DNA of 64,000 bases from Anodontia alba (taxonomy: Eukaryota; Mollusca; Bivalvia; Lucinida; Lucinidae), in assembly GCA_964016985.1 (NCBI GenBank), contig OZ024827.1, positions 111,962,029 to 112,026,028 on the forward strand. The letters run 5' to 3'. Shown here piece after piece: positions 1-10,100 of this stretch (the stretch's first letter is position 1; every line of letters starts with the position of its first letter). Both the position numbers and the translations under genes were made by a program. The notes below the pieces were generated by a model. The model was not told the DNA's origin. It worked only from the letters and a program-made list of their open reading frames with translations, and ran no database searches.

Positions 1-1175
1 AATGCCAAAGCCCATCGCATCAGTCTGGAATTGGTAAGCTTTGCTTTATTTTAAATAGCTTAATGGCTGATGATCGGTTTCTACCGTAAATGCTTTGCCA
101 TACAAATATCTATGGAACTTTTGCACTGCCCATTCTAGCGCAAGACATTCTTTCTCTATTACTGCATATGATTTTTCACTAGGTTTCAGTTTCCTACTTG
201 CATATGCAATAGGATTTTTCTTACCTTCTTCGTCTTGCAAAAGGACAGCTCCTAATCCCTCATTAGAGGCATTTATTTGTAAAGTAAATGGTTTTGACAG
301 ATCGGCCATTTTAAGAATAGGTTGAACTGTCAACGCTTTCTTAAATGAATCAAATGCTCTCTGTTGTGGTTCATCCCAATGTACTTTATTGGACTCACCT
401 TTCTTTGTTAGTTCCGTCAAAGGTGCGGCAATGTGAGAAAAAATAGGAATAAAAGATCTATAAAATCCTACAAGTCCCAAGAATGAACGTACTTGTTTCT
501 TGGTAACAGGTCTTTCTGCTTTTTCAATTGCTAGAATCGTATCAGGGCAAGGCCTAATAAGTGTACCACCAACCAAATGACCAAGACATTCTAAATTTTG
601 AAAACCAATGAAACATTTACTTGGTTTCACAGTCAAATTGGCATCTCTTAGTCGCTTCAATAATTCCTCGAATACTTGCATATGATGTTCCAAAGTAGAT
701 GTGAATATGATGATATCATCAACAAAATTGTCATACCTTTCAGCAGTTTCCTCATCAGTTTACTACAGGAAGCTTGAGCTATTACTAAACCGAAAGGTAG
801 AACTTTTAATTGTAACAGTCCTAATGGTGTTTGAAAAGCTGTGTATTGCTTAGCATTCTTAGTTAAAGGTATCTGCCAATAACCTTTGGTAAGGTCAAAC
901 TTGGATATGTACTTATGACCTGCTATTTTCGTAAAAATTTCCTCCATATTTGGCATCGGTTCTGCATCGAAAACCATTATCTTATTAAGTGTACGAAAAT
1001 CTATGCAAAATCTGTTCGTATTGTCTTTCCTTTTGACTATAAGAACAGGGGAACAGTAAGGACTTTCTGATGGTTCTACAATGTCTAAATTGATCATATC
1101 TCTTACCTCATCCTTTGCTGTTTCCATCATATTGAAAGGAAGTGGATATTGCGTAACTCTTACCGGCGTATCTTT
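1..1175 (-). pseudogene. Ty3/gypsy-type reverse transcriptase and RNase H, broken, cut by window edge
   Basis: Minus-strand pol fragment of an LTR retrotransposon. Visible reverse transcriptase motifs include FCIDFRTLN, the motif A region SKFDLTKGYWQ, a degraded motif B around LPFGL, the catalytic FVDD near 700-725, and the thumb motif FLGLVGFYRSF. RNase H follows with AVIEKE and VETDHQPL. It is not functional: a frameshift lies just upstream of FVDD (about 735-745), a second near base 50, and the first RNase H catalytic aspartate reads Asn in QINASNEG. The rest of pol (integrase) would lie left of the window. The reading frames also overlap a plus-strand shadow ORF, which is ignored. The Ty3/gypsy class is well supported by motif order and spacing; the exact clade is not determined. 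Confidence 0.9.
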
Positions 1176-1523
1176 TAATTCACGCGCTGCCGCTGCTTCT
1201 GCTAATTCACGCTCGCGTGCCTCCTTAGCCTCCGCGAGTTCACGTTCGCGTGCTTCCTTAGCCTCCGCGAGTTCACGTTCTTTCAATTCACGCGCTGCCG
1301 CGAGTTCGCGCTCTTATAATTCACGCGCTGCCGCCGCTTCTGCTAATTCACGCTCGCGTACTTCCTTAGCCTCCGCGAGTTCACGTTCGCGTGCTTGCGC
1401 CTCACGCTGTGCCTTTCTCTCGTCGCGTAATCTATCTTGTTGATCCTTAATAAAAGCTCGAAGTGCATCGCCTTCGTACCCTAAAGCCTCCCCTTGAGCC
1501 TTTAAATTTTCTATGGTCTCCAT
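1176..1523 (-). pseudogene. N-terminal gag-like segment with charged repeat, fused to RT by internal deletion
   Basis: The reading frame begins METIENLKAQGEALGYEG, followed by several copies of an 11-residue charged repeat (RERELAEAKEA), which predicts a coiled coil. Such starts are common in gag proteins of mollusc gypsy-like elements. A stop codon near 1314-1316 interrupts it. The repeat runs straight into the reverse transcriptase at about 1175 with no capsid, zinc knuckle or protease between, so most of gag and the protease have been deleted. Identification as gag is an inference from position and composition. Confidence 0.65.
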
Positions 1524-2223
1524 TTCTGTAAGTCCCAGTGAAACTATAGCAAGAAGTTTATTTCAATTAAGCACAAGTCTCATAGGATAAGTCATAGAAA
1601 ATCACTATTAATTAAATGCCCTAAAACTAAAATTAACTCTTAGTTTACACTGAAGTCTAACACGAAATAAAGCATTCGACTTATATGAATACAATATCCA
1701 CTAACTCTAGAAGAGGACAATAACAATGCTCAAAATGATCATAGGCCAACGGCATCCATAATACCAAATAAACCCATATATCACTCCTCGTTGCCTATAT
1801 CATAATATATCCACACACAATTATTCATTAACTATGCTAATATTACACCTCTCCGAGTTATCAATGGAACATACACTACCCTGCGCGTTAGCTTATCCAC
1901 AATAAAATATAAAGGGCATTCACGGTCAACAGATAAAAAGTGACCACTGGAAAATAAACAAAAAGCTTTTCTGACCTTATCCTTTCTTCACGCCTGCTGT
2001 GCTGTATCTGTTTATCTCACCGCGGGACACACTACACAACATGATTGACCATGGTCCCGCTTGTCATTACCTTCTGGTATATACATGATTTGACAAAGTG
2101 ACTAATTCCACATAGCCACATATAACTACATACAAAACATAAACAATAAAATGTATTTATCTAAACAAAAGCACAATACATATGATCCTCTGTTTGCTAG
2201 AATAACGTGTCCAAAGTCACCGT
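1524..2223 (-). other. presumed leader of the first LTR element; nothing else recognised
   Basis: About 700 bases separate the gag-like start from the primer binding site. The stretch is AT-rich, has no long ORF and no recognisable gene. Its assignment as the untranslated leader rests only on its position. Confidence 0.45.
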
Positions 2224-2242
2224 AATCCCACTTCTGACACCA
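2224..2242 (-). other. primer binding site for tRNA-Leu (LTR element 1)
   Basis: Read on the minus strand this is TGGTGTCAGAAGTGGGATT, the complement of the 3' end of animal tRNA-Leu(CAA) including its CCA tail. It marks the left edge of the internal region. The 5' LTR must begin immediately beyond it at about 2244, where the plus strand reads TGTCACGTGAAC, i.e. the LTR ends in CA on the minus strand. Confidence 0.82.
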
Positions 2243-2243
2243 T

Positions 2244-3742
2244 TGTCACGTGAACGGACGAGCTTTGGGCCGGTGACGATGGACGAGACGCAATTGCAAG
2301 CAATCAGAGGATAAACACAATACTTTGTAAAATAAAAACAAGCATGTATTTAGAATAGTTAAAAAAAAACTATAATTAAAGTTCAAATTTCAATGTTCCG
2401 AAGCTTCCATAATCCACAGGTACTGTTAAACTTTATAATCTGAAAATACTGTTAATTTCCATAATTAAATATACTATAAATTTGAAGTAAATACATATCT
2501 TAAGATGATGTCCACGTATGTATCCTCCATGATATTTCCGGTTATCACTAACACTTGTTTCTATAGAACTTTGAACAAAACTTACCGGAAAACATTTGAT
2601 GGTCAATCATTGTGACGATAACAGTGGCGAAACAGATACATATACGGATACGGGACCTGAAAATAAATATCATGTCCTAGAACTATCGATATCAAATATG
2701 ACAAGGTATTGCCTTATTAATTTCCACTAGATATACAGAGTGTGTACGCCAAATGTTATAAATGCGACAAGTCCGTTGCAAATGGTTATTATATAGCAAA
2801 ATCAGATCATAAAACCAATGGACGCTGTTAATGACATATAATATTGTACAAAAATCCAACACAGGCAGACACACAGTCAGAATATATCTGACAACCATAT
2901 TAATTAATCGGAGGAATGGCATCTCGACGATTACACATTTTTACAGGAATAACCAATGCGCCTTCCACTGTAAGAATCCCTTTAGAATGCTAAAGGCTAA
3001 AATAAATTATAACTGTCATTATACCACAATGATTACACGATCACACATCGTCCCCACGTAATCATTGGGTACAATATCAACATGCCATCGTTATAGCCTC
3101 AAACATGACTCCTTGCTGCTTGAGCCATTTCACCGTAAAATATTCTAGTAAACAGACTTGTGATTAAAATAAAAGGGACCTCTGTATATGTGTTCAAGGT
3201 GAATATAGTATGTGTCATTTGTGCAAATCGCGCTAACTAATGAATGTGTATGCAGTTAACATAACGCCCAATGGTAGCGTACGTTTACGCGTATATGTAC
3301 GGTGTGTGCGGTTAACATAACGACATAACGCCTAACTGTGCCATACATTTAAGCGTATATGTCTGGTATGTACATGTAAGATCAGAATATGTAATATCAA
3401 AGTACGGTAGTGCTATCATTGCGCCGATCCATTTATCTTATTCAAGTAAGAATATTAATGATTGCATTCTGATCAGGGTCTACAGAACCTATCAGACTCA
3501 CCAGACTGACCAGGATCCATAGAATCGATCAAATGTAACCTCTCTATTCGGTTTATAGTTGATACACCCGTAACTTGAAAGCTGAAGTGTACCTACTTGC
3601 TTAAAAATTAAAACTGTCATCATAATCAGCGCTCCAGTTACAAATGCAATAATCTAACCTGGTTAATAAAAATCGATACAAACTTCTTTTCATACTATGT
3701 ACATGTAAAAATATATTCAAGATAAAACAGGGACGTGACACG
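2244..3742 (-). repeat. LTR of element 1 (far boundary unclear) plus leader of element 2
   Basis: The near end of the LTR is set by the tRNA-Leu primer site. I could not find a convincing TG...CA partner or target duplication, so the LTR length is unknown. The remainder up to 3742 is presumed leader of the second element. A diverged ~60-base tandem pair lies at about 3252-3375, both copies containing GTTAACATAACG. No gene is seen here; the short ORFs show no family resemblance. Confidence 0.45.
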
Positions 3743-3760
3743 ATCCCGGACGAGCCCCCA
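3743..3760 (-). other. primer binding site for tRNA-Pro (LTR element 2)
   Basis: On the minus strand the site reads TGGGGGCTCGTCCGGGAT, an 18-base complement of the 3' end of animal tRNA-Pro plus CCA. Its position five bases from an apparent LTR end supports a second LTR element with the same orientation as the first but a different primer tRNA. Confidence 0.82.
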
Positions 3761-3765
3761 ATTTC

Positions 3766-4341
3766 TGTTACGAGCCAGGCGTAACGGGAATGAAATGAAA
3801 GTGAAACCAGCAACAAGCTTTAAATAATTATCAATATTTATTCACAAAAAAATAAGATAAGATTCAAAACAAAAGAATGTAAGTGAACAGTACCTTTCAA
3901 GTTTATGTCACACAGTCCCTCAAAAATAATCCACAAGAATTTATAAAACAAATCCTTTGAATACCAGTTTCTGATCCCACAATTTAAAGTTCCTGAATTC
4001 AGAATTTAAGTCCGAAATGAATAAAATATTTAAGTTATCCAGTATAGAATAATTTCCAGTGAAAGTATACAAAGATGCCCAGATGAAAATCTTTTCTTCT
4101 TATATAATATCAAAGAACGTTCTAGAAAAAGAATTTACTACAAGCATCTCTTATTTTCTAGGTTCCTTCAAGAAACTTCCAAATATTCCATGAGATGCCA
4201 AAAATAACTCAGTCCAGAATCAAGAACATAAACATCATGTTATTGTAAACATGTTAGTTTTGGAAACATAGTAAATGAAGCTATTTATGGAAATATAGTA
4301 AACATGATGTTTATAATAATTGGACACCCTGTTATATAACA
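3766..4341 (-). repeat. LTR of element 2 (576 b)
   Basis: Plus-strand boundaries are TGTTACGAGCC and GTTATATAACA, giving the TG...CA ends expected of an LTR whose 3' edge abuts the tRNA-Pro primer site. A TATA-like box lies inside on the minus strand. The internal coding region of this element is not visible, probably because element 1 inserted into its leader. The outer boundary is the less certain one, as the partner LTR is outside the window. Confidence 0.6.
4100..4106 (-). promoter_or_regulatory. TATA-like box in LTR of element 2
   Basis: The minus strand reads ATATTATATAAGAAGAAAAG about 340 bases before the primer binding site, a plausible RNA polymerase II core promoter for the element. 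Confidence 0.45.
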
Positions 4342-4930
4342 ATATAACTATCCTACATACCAATACAAAATGTTGAAATGTCTACATTTCAAGTTAGCGG
4401 TAACGCAAACGTATATTTCTTCATTTTGTTTTGTAACACACCTTGAAAGTAAAAAGCTCAACTCAAGAACCTACACAGACAGCAAATCAGGCTTTCAACA
4501 TCAAAGGAAAAGACAGACAACTACAATTAAACAGCAAAAAAAAACAACTTAACTGAATATCTTTTACTTACATAATTGTTAAAATAAAAACATATGAATG
4601 TGAAACACTACAGAATACTTAACAAAAAGTAACAAAATGAAAGTACCGCCTTGGAATGGTCATAATAAATTACTGAGAGCCTTAAACTAGCTTTACGGGA
4701 TCCCAACTCTTGCCCTCAGCTTCAATAGTGGTAAAACATAATTTGGTCAGTTCGCGAGGAGTCGTTTAATTCATCCATGAATCATTCCGGGCAACAAATA
4801 AATCACATATAAAGCCTATAATGAAGCAAATATAGGACTCATAGAAACAACGTGTTAAGACATCTGGACTTTCCTGGGGTGTCAAAGAATACCACTGGAA
4901 TACTGAAGCAAAAGACAACCACTAGTTGAA
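4342..4930. other. unassigned single-copy DNA
   Basis: AT-rich sequence between the LTR and the first base shared with the repeated cassette. No exon, RNA gene or mobile element is recognised. Unlike almost everything to its right it has no second copy in the window. Confidence 0.5.
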
Positions 4931-5356
4931 GAAAATAGGATTTGACATTTCATGCAAATTGTTTGCACTGGAGACAGTTTGCTTGAAACGCCAAAACCTG
5001 TCTTCTGGTAAAAGTAAGAAAATAGTTCTATATGTCTCCTACTGAAAACATTATCCAGAGTGCTAAGCTAATTTCGTTTATTTGCTTTTTTCTATTAAAG
5101 TACCCTCCCAATGAAATATCGGTTTTCTTTGATCCTAGATACGGAATGAGTGTGAAGTAAGTTCAAACAAAATAGTTATGCTACACTTCGAATTTATTAT
5201 ATCAAAAGTATAGAAATTGTGTAAATATTTTGAGCAGTATATGACAGAGGTTTAATCACTAAGGTTGAATCTAAGTGTCTGTTCGCAAAAATGACTTTTA
5301 AAATCACAAGCAGGCGACAAAGCAGACGACAATTGTTGTGATTGGCAATTTAAGGG
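4931..5356 (+). repeat. truncated pre-A intron segment (unit 1)
   Basis: Homology with the other units starts at about GAAAATAGGATTTGACATTT and marks the left border of the amplified array. At about 5270-5290 the segment jumps from the flank to the right end of the pre-A inverted-repeat element, so roughly 370 bases (left arm and central hairpin) are missing in this unit only. Confidence 0.75.
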
Positions 5357-5709
5357 TTAAAGACACATTTTTGATTGCATAACACCCTAATGACCATAAG
5401 GAGATTTAGATAAGATACCCTTATAGGGGAAATTAGATTTGATGACAGCAAAGTTTATGATGAAGACAGAGAAACATCTAAGGTGGGTAATTTGGTGATA
5501 ATTTGATGGATTTTTTTCTGTTTATTCAATAAAATACAGCTGGTTGTTATTCATTAAAATTGCCTCTCCCAGGCAGTTCTAATGAATACCCACAACTTCT
5601 TTAATGGAGAAATACAGATATTTTTAAACCTATATGCTAATTTATTATCAAATGCCCTCTTTATCTGTTTCTTTGGGTCAAATACAGAAAATTAGTTAGA
5701 TAGATAGTA

Positions 5710-5711
5710 TT

Positions 5712-5762
<51 letters not shown>
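5710..5762. repeat. (TTTA)n microsatellite
   Basis: About 13 nearly perfect TTTA repeats inside the TTAA-flanked element. Confidence 0.95.
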
Positions 5763-5763
<1 letters not shown>

Positions 5764-6436
5764 AAAGAGAAGCTTTATAGCATAAAATGCACATTCTTTA
5801 TTGTCTAAGAACTTTCTGACATGGAAAAATAAGAAAATATCAATACTTTGAAAAAACATCTTATAGGGTCTTGAAGAAAACTTTCTGATAATTCCATTAT
5901 GTTTTAATTTCATGAATAAATATTATTTAGTATTCCTTTGTTCTTCTTTCCTAGTGAACTCTCATAATTTGTCTCAAGACAAAATATGTGCAGATTCAAT
6001 TTAATTGAAGCTAAAATATTTAGTTTTTAGGCAGCTTTGAAATAATTGCGCAGTGTTCTTATTTACTTTAGAAAATAAATAAATAAACAAAACTTTCTAT
6101 TTTATATCTCTATTTCAGTTTATTTGTATTTATTTACAATGCAAGAAAAAACAACACTTTTGTATTTTGGAAAAAAATAAATAAATAAATAAAAATAAAA
6201 ACAATAAATAAATGAAGTGCTACAATATAAATCAACTAATTAAATGCAAAATTTGCAAATGAATTTATTTAGTTCTAATGTAACATATTGAATACTGCTC
6301 ATTTACATGAATTAACCCTTATAGGCCCCACCTAAGGAGACTTAACATCCTTATAATGGCTTCATAATAACTTAGATAAGATAAGCTTTTGATGTGCGCT
6401 CTGTTACTAGGCCTGTATATTGGGGGTGATCATGAA

Positions 6437-6455
6437 GGGGGGGGGGGGGGGGGGG
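6437..6455. repeat. G homopolymer (19 b)
   Basis: An uninterrupted run of 19 G near the right end of the TTAA-flanked element. Its length is likely unstable and may be a sequencing uncertainty. Confidence 0.9.
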
Positions 6456-6582
6456 TCTAGGCAAAGAAGGGAAAAAATGTGTCTTTAAGGGTTACAACTT
6501 GACACTTCTCTTGCATGTGTGTTCATTGCTCACAAGTGTAATCTCCTTTAGAATTTTTTTCATGTTTTGAATATTTCTTCAG

Positions 6583-6747
6583 ATTGTGGAGAGCCAGCAC
6601 CAGCAGTTGCTAATGGTAACTTTTATGGGTATACGTTTTATGACGGCACGGCTAATGTTACTTGTTTACCTGGGTATGACGGTGATGGGCCTGCGATTTG
6701 TGGGTCAGATGGTAACTGGGCCACTGTACCTACATGCATTCCAAAAG
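6583..6747 (+). CDS. CCP exon 1 (class A, copy A1)
   Basis: Acceptor TTTCTTCAG precedes the exon; it starts in the second base of an Asp codon (DCGEPAPAV) and ends after the first base of a Gly codon. Cysteines fall at residues 2, 28, 40 and 52 with Trp46, and NVT at 25-27 is an N-glycosylation sequon. It is the most diverged A copy, with Tyr17, Asp21 and Leu29-Pro30. The donor is GTTAGT instead of the GTAAGT of every other A exon, a weaker match to U1 snRNA, so this exon may be skipped more often. A start codon suggested by the open frame just upstream is only intronic TTG. Confidence 0.85.
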
Positions 6748-7386
6748 GTTAGTAATAATAAAGCTAAATATTATTTGCAGGAGTGTTTTTAAACATATCG
6801 TAATATCAAGAAAATCTTAGAGTTAAAGATTGCTCCGGAAGATCTTAATGAATGGTCACTGACTGGTCCAATGCTATTTTCCATGGATTCCGCAACGTTA
6901 TTATAACCAAGTATTAACTTTCACAAACAACTTTGGTCTAAGTTTTTTTCTGAACGCTTATACTTATTGTGGCATTCGTGTACTGATAATTCGTATAGTT
7001 TAGAACTCATATTTATGAGAGCATTAGAGGAATTGTTGCATTAGCATCAGCGTCGTTGGTGTTTTTGGCGTCGGCGTTGACGTCGGATCCACACATGAGT
7101 ACGGTTAAAATTTAGAGATTTAACACCCCTAATATGAAAAACACTTGTTTCACGCAGATCATGATAGGGATGGTAGTATATATTGGCCAAAAGTTACATA
7201 TAGAACAACTCTTGTCCATGATTAAAGCTCAACAACTTGGAGTTTTATGATAACGTGTGTAAAAACCTATAATTCCTAAATGTCTGAATTAGTTGATTTT
7301 GTTAGATTATAGTCAAGTGTTTTATTCTTTGGAAGTACAACTGCGTCAGTCATCTTCAGGTCAAGGTGATATATGTAAATGCTTTT

Positions 7387-8820
7387 AGCTCACCTGAGCT
7401 CAAAGTGCTCAAGGTGAGCTATTGTGATCAGTCGATGTCCGTCGTCCGTCGTTCGTCGTGCGTCGTCCGTCATGCGGCGTCAATACTTTACATTTAAAGC
7501 CTACTCCTCCAACATCTCTAGACCTATTGACATGAAACTTGGTAAGAAGCATCGGAGTGACTTGTACAAAAACAATCTAAAATCGTTTTGATTTGAAATC
7601 CAAGATAGGCGCTATCGCGGCCATCTTGAAAATCTATTTTTCGCTTCCTCTCCTGAACAAAACGGTCAATTAACTTGAAACTTGGTAGGAAGCATTGTGG
7701 TGACTAGAAAATAGCTAAAATTGTTCTGATCCGAATTTCAAGTAGCGGCCATTTTGAAAATCTATTTTTCGTTTCTTCTCCTTAACCGAAGGGCAAATGG
7801 ACTTGAAACTTGGTAGTAAGCATTGCGGTGACTTGTACATGAAAATATTGCTAAAATCGTTCCAATCCGAAATCAAAGAGTTTGGCTTAACCGAATGGCC
7901 AATTGATTTGAAATTCGATAGGAAGCATCGCGGGGAGGGGATATGGGATGGGGAGTAGAGTTGTAGACCAAAGATAGCTAAAACGGTTTTGATCTGAAAT
8001 CAAAGATGGCCGCCCCAACGGCGGCCATCTTGAAAATCTATGTTTCGATTCTTCTCCTGAACCAAATAGCCAACTGACTTGAAACTTGGTTGGAATCATC
8101 GGGAGGTGACTTGTAGATCAAAAATAGCTAAAATCGTTCCAATGGGAAATCCAAGATTGCCGCAATGGCGGCCATCTTGAAAATTTATTTTTCGCTTCTT
8201 CTCCTGGACTAAAAGGCTAATTGACTTTCAACTTGATAGGAAGCACCGGGATGACTTGTAGATTAAAAATAGCTAAATTGTACCGATTGGAAATCCAAAA
8301 TAACCGCCGTGGTGGCCATCTTGAAAATCTGTTTTTTGCTTCTTCTCCTGCACTAAAAGGCCAATAGACTTAAATCTTGGTACAAAGCATCGTGGTAACT
8401 TATGGATCAAAAATGGTTAAAATCGTTCCTGTCGGATATCCAAGATGGTTGCCTTTCATGTATATCACAAGTGCCAGTACGGGAAAAATGTTCCTTATGA
8501 CAGGCACGACCAGTGAATATTAACCCTGCACATCCGTACCGTTTCATCGTTATCACTGAAAAAGCCATTGATCGTTTTCTATCTCCTGCACAAAAAGGCC
8601 AGTAGACTTAAATCTTGGCAGGAAGCATCGTGGTAACTTGTGGATCAAAAATGGTTAAAATCGTTCCTCTCAGATATCTCAGATGTTTGCCTTTCATGTA
8701 TATCACAAGTGCCAGTACGGGTAAAATATTCCTTATGACAGGCACGGCCAGTAAATATTCACCCTGCATATCCGTACCGTTCCATCATTATCACTGAAAA
8801 AGCCATTGATCATTTTCTAT
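7387..8820. repeat. GC-rich tandem array after A1
   Basis: The array opens with the palindrome AGCTCACCTGAGC and a GTCGTCCGTCGT-rich stretch, then has about nine degenerate ~120-base units. Each unit carries AAACTTGGTAGGAAGCAT, a GGCGGCCATCTTGAAAAT core often paired with an upstream GATGGCCGCC to form a small hairpin, and CTTCTCCTGAAC. The 640 bases between the exon and the array hold nothing recognised. Minus-strand ORFs in it are chance readings of the repeat. In this unit the last segment is tandemly duplicated. Confidence 0.85.
8347..8820. repeat. ~237 b tandem duplication private to unit 1
   Basis: The segment from TCCTGCACTAAAAGGCCAAT to the TTTTCTATC before 8584 is repeated once with small changes (8584-8820). 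Other units have one copy, which largely explains why the A1-B1 distance is longer than A4-B3. Confidence 0.85.
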
Positions 8821-9491
8821 CCACAGAGTGTCATAGTAAAATTCTGGTCAGACTGTGCGGATATGCACGCTGATCTGAGGCATCGTTCGGCAAACATGTT
8901 TGAGGACCACTTTTCGGCACAAATACTTGTAATTATCCTATCGGATACCATGGCTCTTTTTCGTACTTATCCTTATATTTAAGGCGATTTGACACACTTT
9001 CATGCAAGGCAACTTTTTCAAATTGTTTGCCGCCCTTCAGGAAAATGACCTTCTCTAAACGAACACAAATTATTTCCTGCGGGAGTAAATTCTTTCCTAT
9101 TAGAGTAGATACTCTTGCCAAAATGATGAAGTATAATCGATTCCCCTAAATGTGCAGTTTCACTTCTTGATAATATGTCTGTAAGTTGCTGCCTAAATGG
9201 CAATAGCGCAGAGTACGGTATTATGATATGTGTACTACATGTTTATTTAAGAATGTCTCTTCAATATTAAGGGGCATTTATATACGTTTAAGGTAGATAA
9301 CGCTGCTTAATGTTTTTCTACTCTAAAAGGAAGAATTTGCTCCCACAGAGACAAGGGGTCTACTCTAGCAGGAAAGAATTTGCTCACACAGTGAGCGAAT
9401 TCTTTTCTTGTACAGTAGACGTCGTTTTAAATAGGGTTGGGTATACAAGAAAGCAAACAGGAAGTCACTAATATTGTTTCCATTGTACAAA

Positions 9492-9563
9492 ATGGCAGAC
9501 AATTTGCCAAATATATCCGGTCAGTCCCTTATCGATGAAGAAGTTAAAGCTGACAGAATATAA
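9492..9563 (+). other. conserved 23-codon ORF in the pre-B intron (copy 1)
   Basis: Starts MADNLPN and ends at TAA. Copies recur at 20117-20188, 20511-20582, 31812-31883, 38556-38627, 52496-52567 and 63776-63847, always upstream of a B exon or expected B exon. This first copy differs by Ile8 and by KAD/I near the end. It has no splice-ready borders and no known family; it is probably a relic of another repeat rather than a gene. The flanking region 8821-9812 also holds an imperfect hairpin at about 9358-9420. Confidence 0.3.
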
Positions 9564-9812
9564 TTTCAATAATAGAAAAGCATTAAAGGATTCTGGATTC
9601 ATTTGGAAACAAAAAAAAATCAAGTTCCTTTTAGAGTTGACTCTTCTTGAAAAAGGTCAAAAGCACTTTTGACAGAGTTATCCCCTGAAAGTGTATCTAT
9701 TCCCCTTAACTCTTGTCATGCTGAATAAATTAAGATGCTATGCCAACTTCAAATTTCCAGCCAATCAGATTACTTGATTTTGGTTTTGATAGAAATTCAC
9801 ATATTTAATGAC

Positions 9813-9886
9813 AAACAGTGCAGATCCAGATTAGTTTGCTTCTTCAAAAGCCAACTGATCTGGATCTACACTGTTTTCTAAGACAA
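9813..9886. repeat. hairpin upstream of exon B1
   Basis: Left arm AAACAGTGCAGATCCAGAT pairs with right arm ATCTGGATCTACACTGTTT around a short loop, about 30 paired bases. It ends 55 bases before the B1 acceptor. Related to the palindrome family seen upstream of A exons. Confidence 0.8.
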
Positions 9887-9941
9887 GACATGTCGTGTTC
9901 AGCAAGAGAAGGGTTAAAATTATTTTAATTAACTGTTTTAG

Positions 9942-10100
9942 ACTGTGGAGATCCCGGCATTGCACATTCCATACATCTAGGGGACACACTCTTTAATGGA
10001 GGAGCATTTTTTGCATGTGATACAGGATATGTAGGTGGCGGAGCTGCTGATTGTTTAGACACTGGTTCCTGGGGCACACTACCAACCTGTTATCCCATAG
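9942..10100 (+). CDS. CCP exon 2 (class B, copy B1)
   Basis: The exon follows ACTGTTTTAG and ends ...CCCATAG before GTGAGT; phase 1-1, 159 bases. It encodes DCGDPGIAHS at the start, cysteines at residues 2, 26, 38 and 50 and Trp44. The 24-residue spacing between the first two cysteines is shorter than in class A, still within the range of CCP domains. Private residues are His12 and Tyr51, where other B copies have Asn and Asp. Its acceptor reads TTTTAG rather than TTTCAG. Confidence 0.85.

Larger units (their letters stand above)
5361..6484. mobile_element. TTAA-flanked inverted-repeat element (1124 b, MITE-like)
   Basis: The element begins AGACACATTTTT and ends with its reverse complement AAAAATGTGTCT. 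It is bordered by TTAA at 5357-5360 and 6485-6488. In all other units the corresponding place has a single TTAA within AAGTGTTAAGGGTTAC, so the empty site is known. TTAA duplication is the hallmark of piggyBac-type transposition. No transposase ORF is present, so it is a non-autonomous copy. It contains a TTTA microsatellite and a G run. Confidence 0.75.

Noticed and set aside
1081..1443. Plus-strand Ser/Arg-rich ORF at the left edge
   Set aside because: It is the antisense of the charged gag-like repeat.
6567..6752. A exons as stand-alone small proteins with their own start
   Set aside because: The apparent starts are intronic TTG or ATG bases before a conserved acceptor (TTTCTTCAG), and the stops lie just past the GTAAGT donor. 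CCP homology begins and ends exactly at the splice borders.
6586..6792. Second plus-strand frame over A exons (MESQHQQLLM...)
   Set aside because: It overlaps the CCP frame, has no cysteine pattern or family, and is carried along only because the exon is repeated.
7387..8820. Regularly spaced repeats as a CRISPR array
   Set aside because: Units are ~120 bases, degenerate throughout with no conserved repeat/unique spacer pattern, and the context is a eukaryotic intron.
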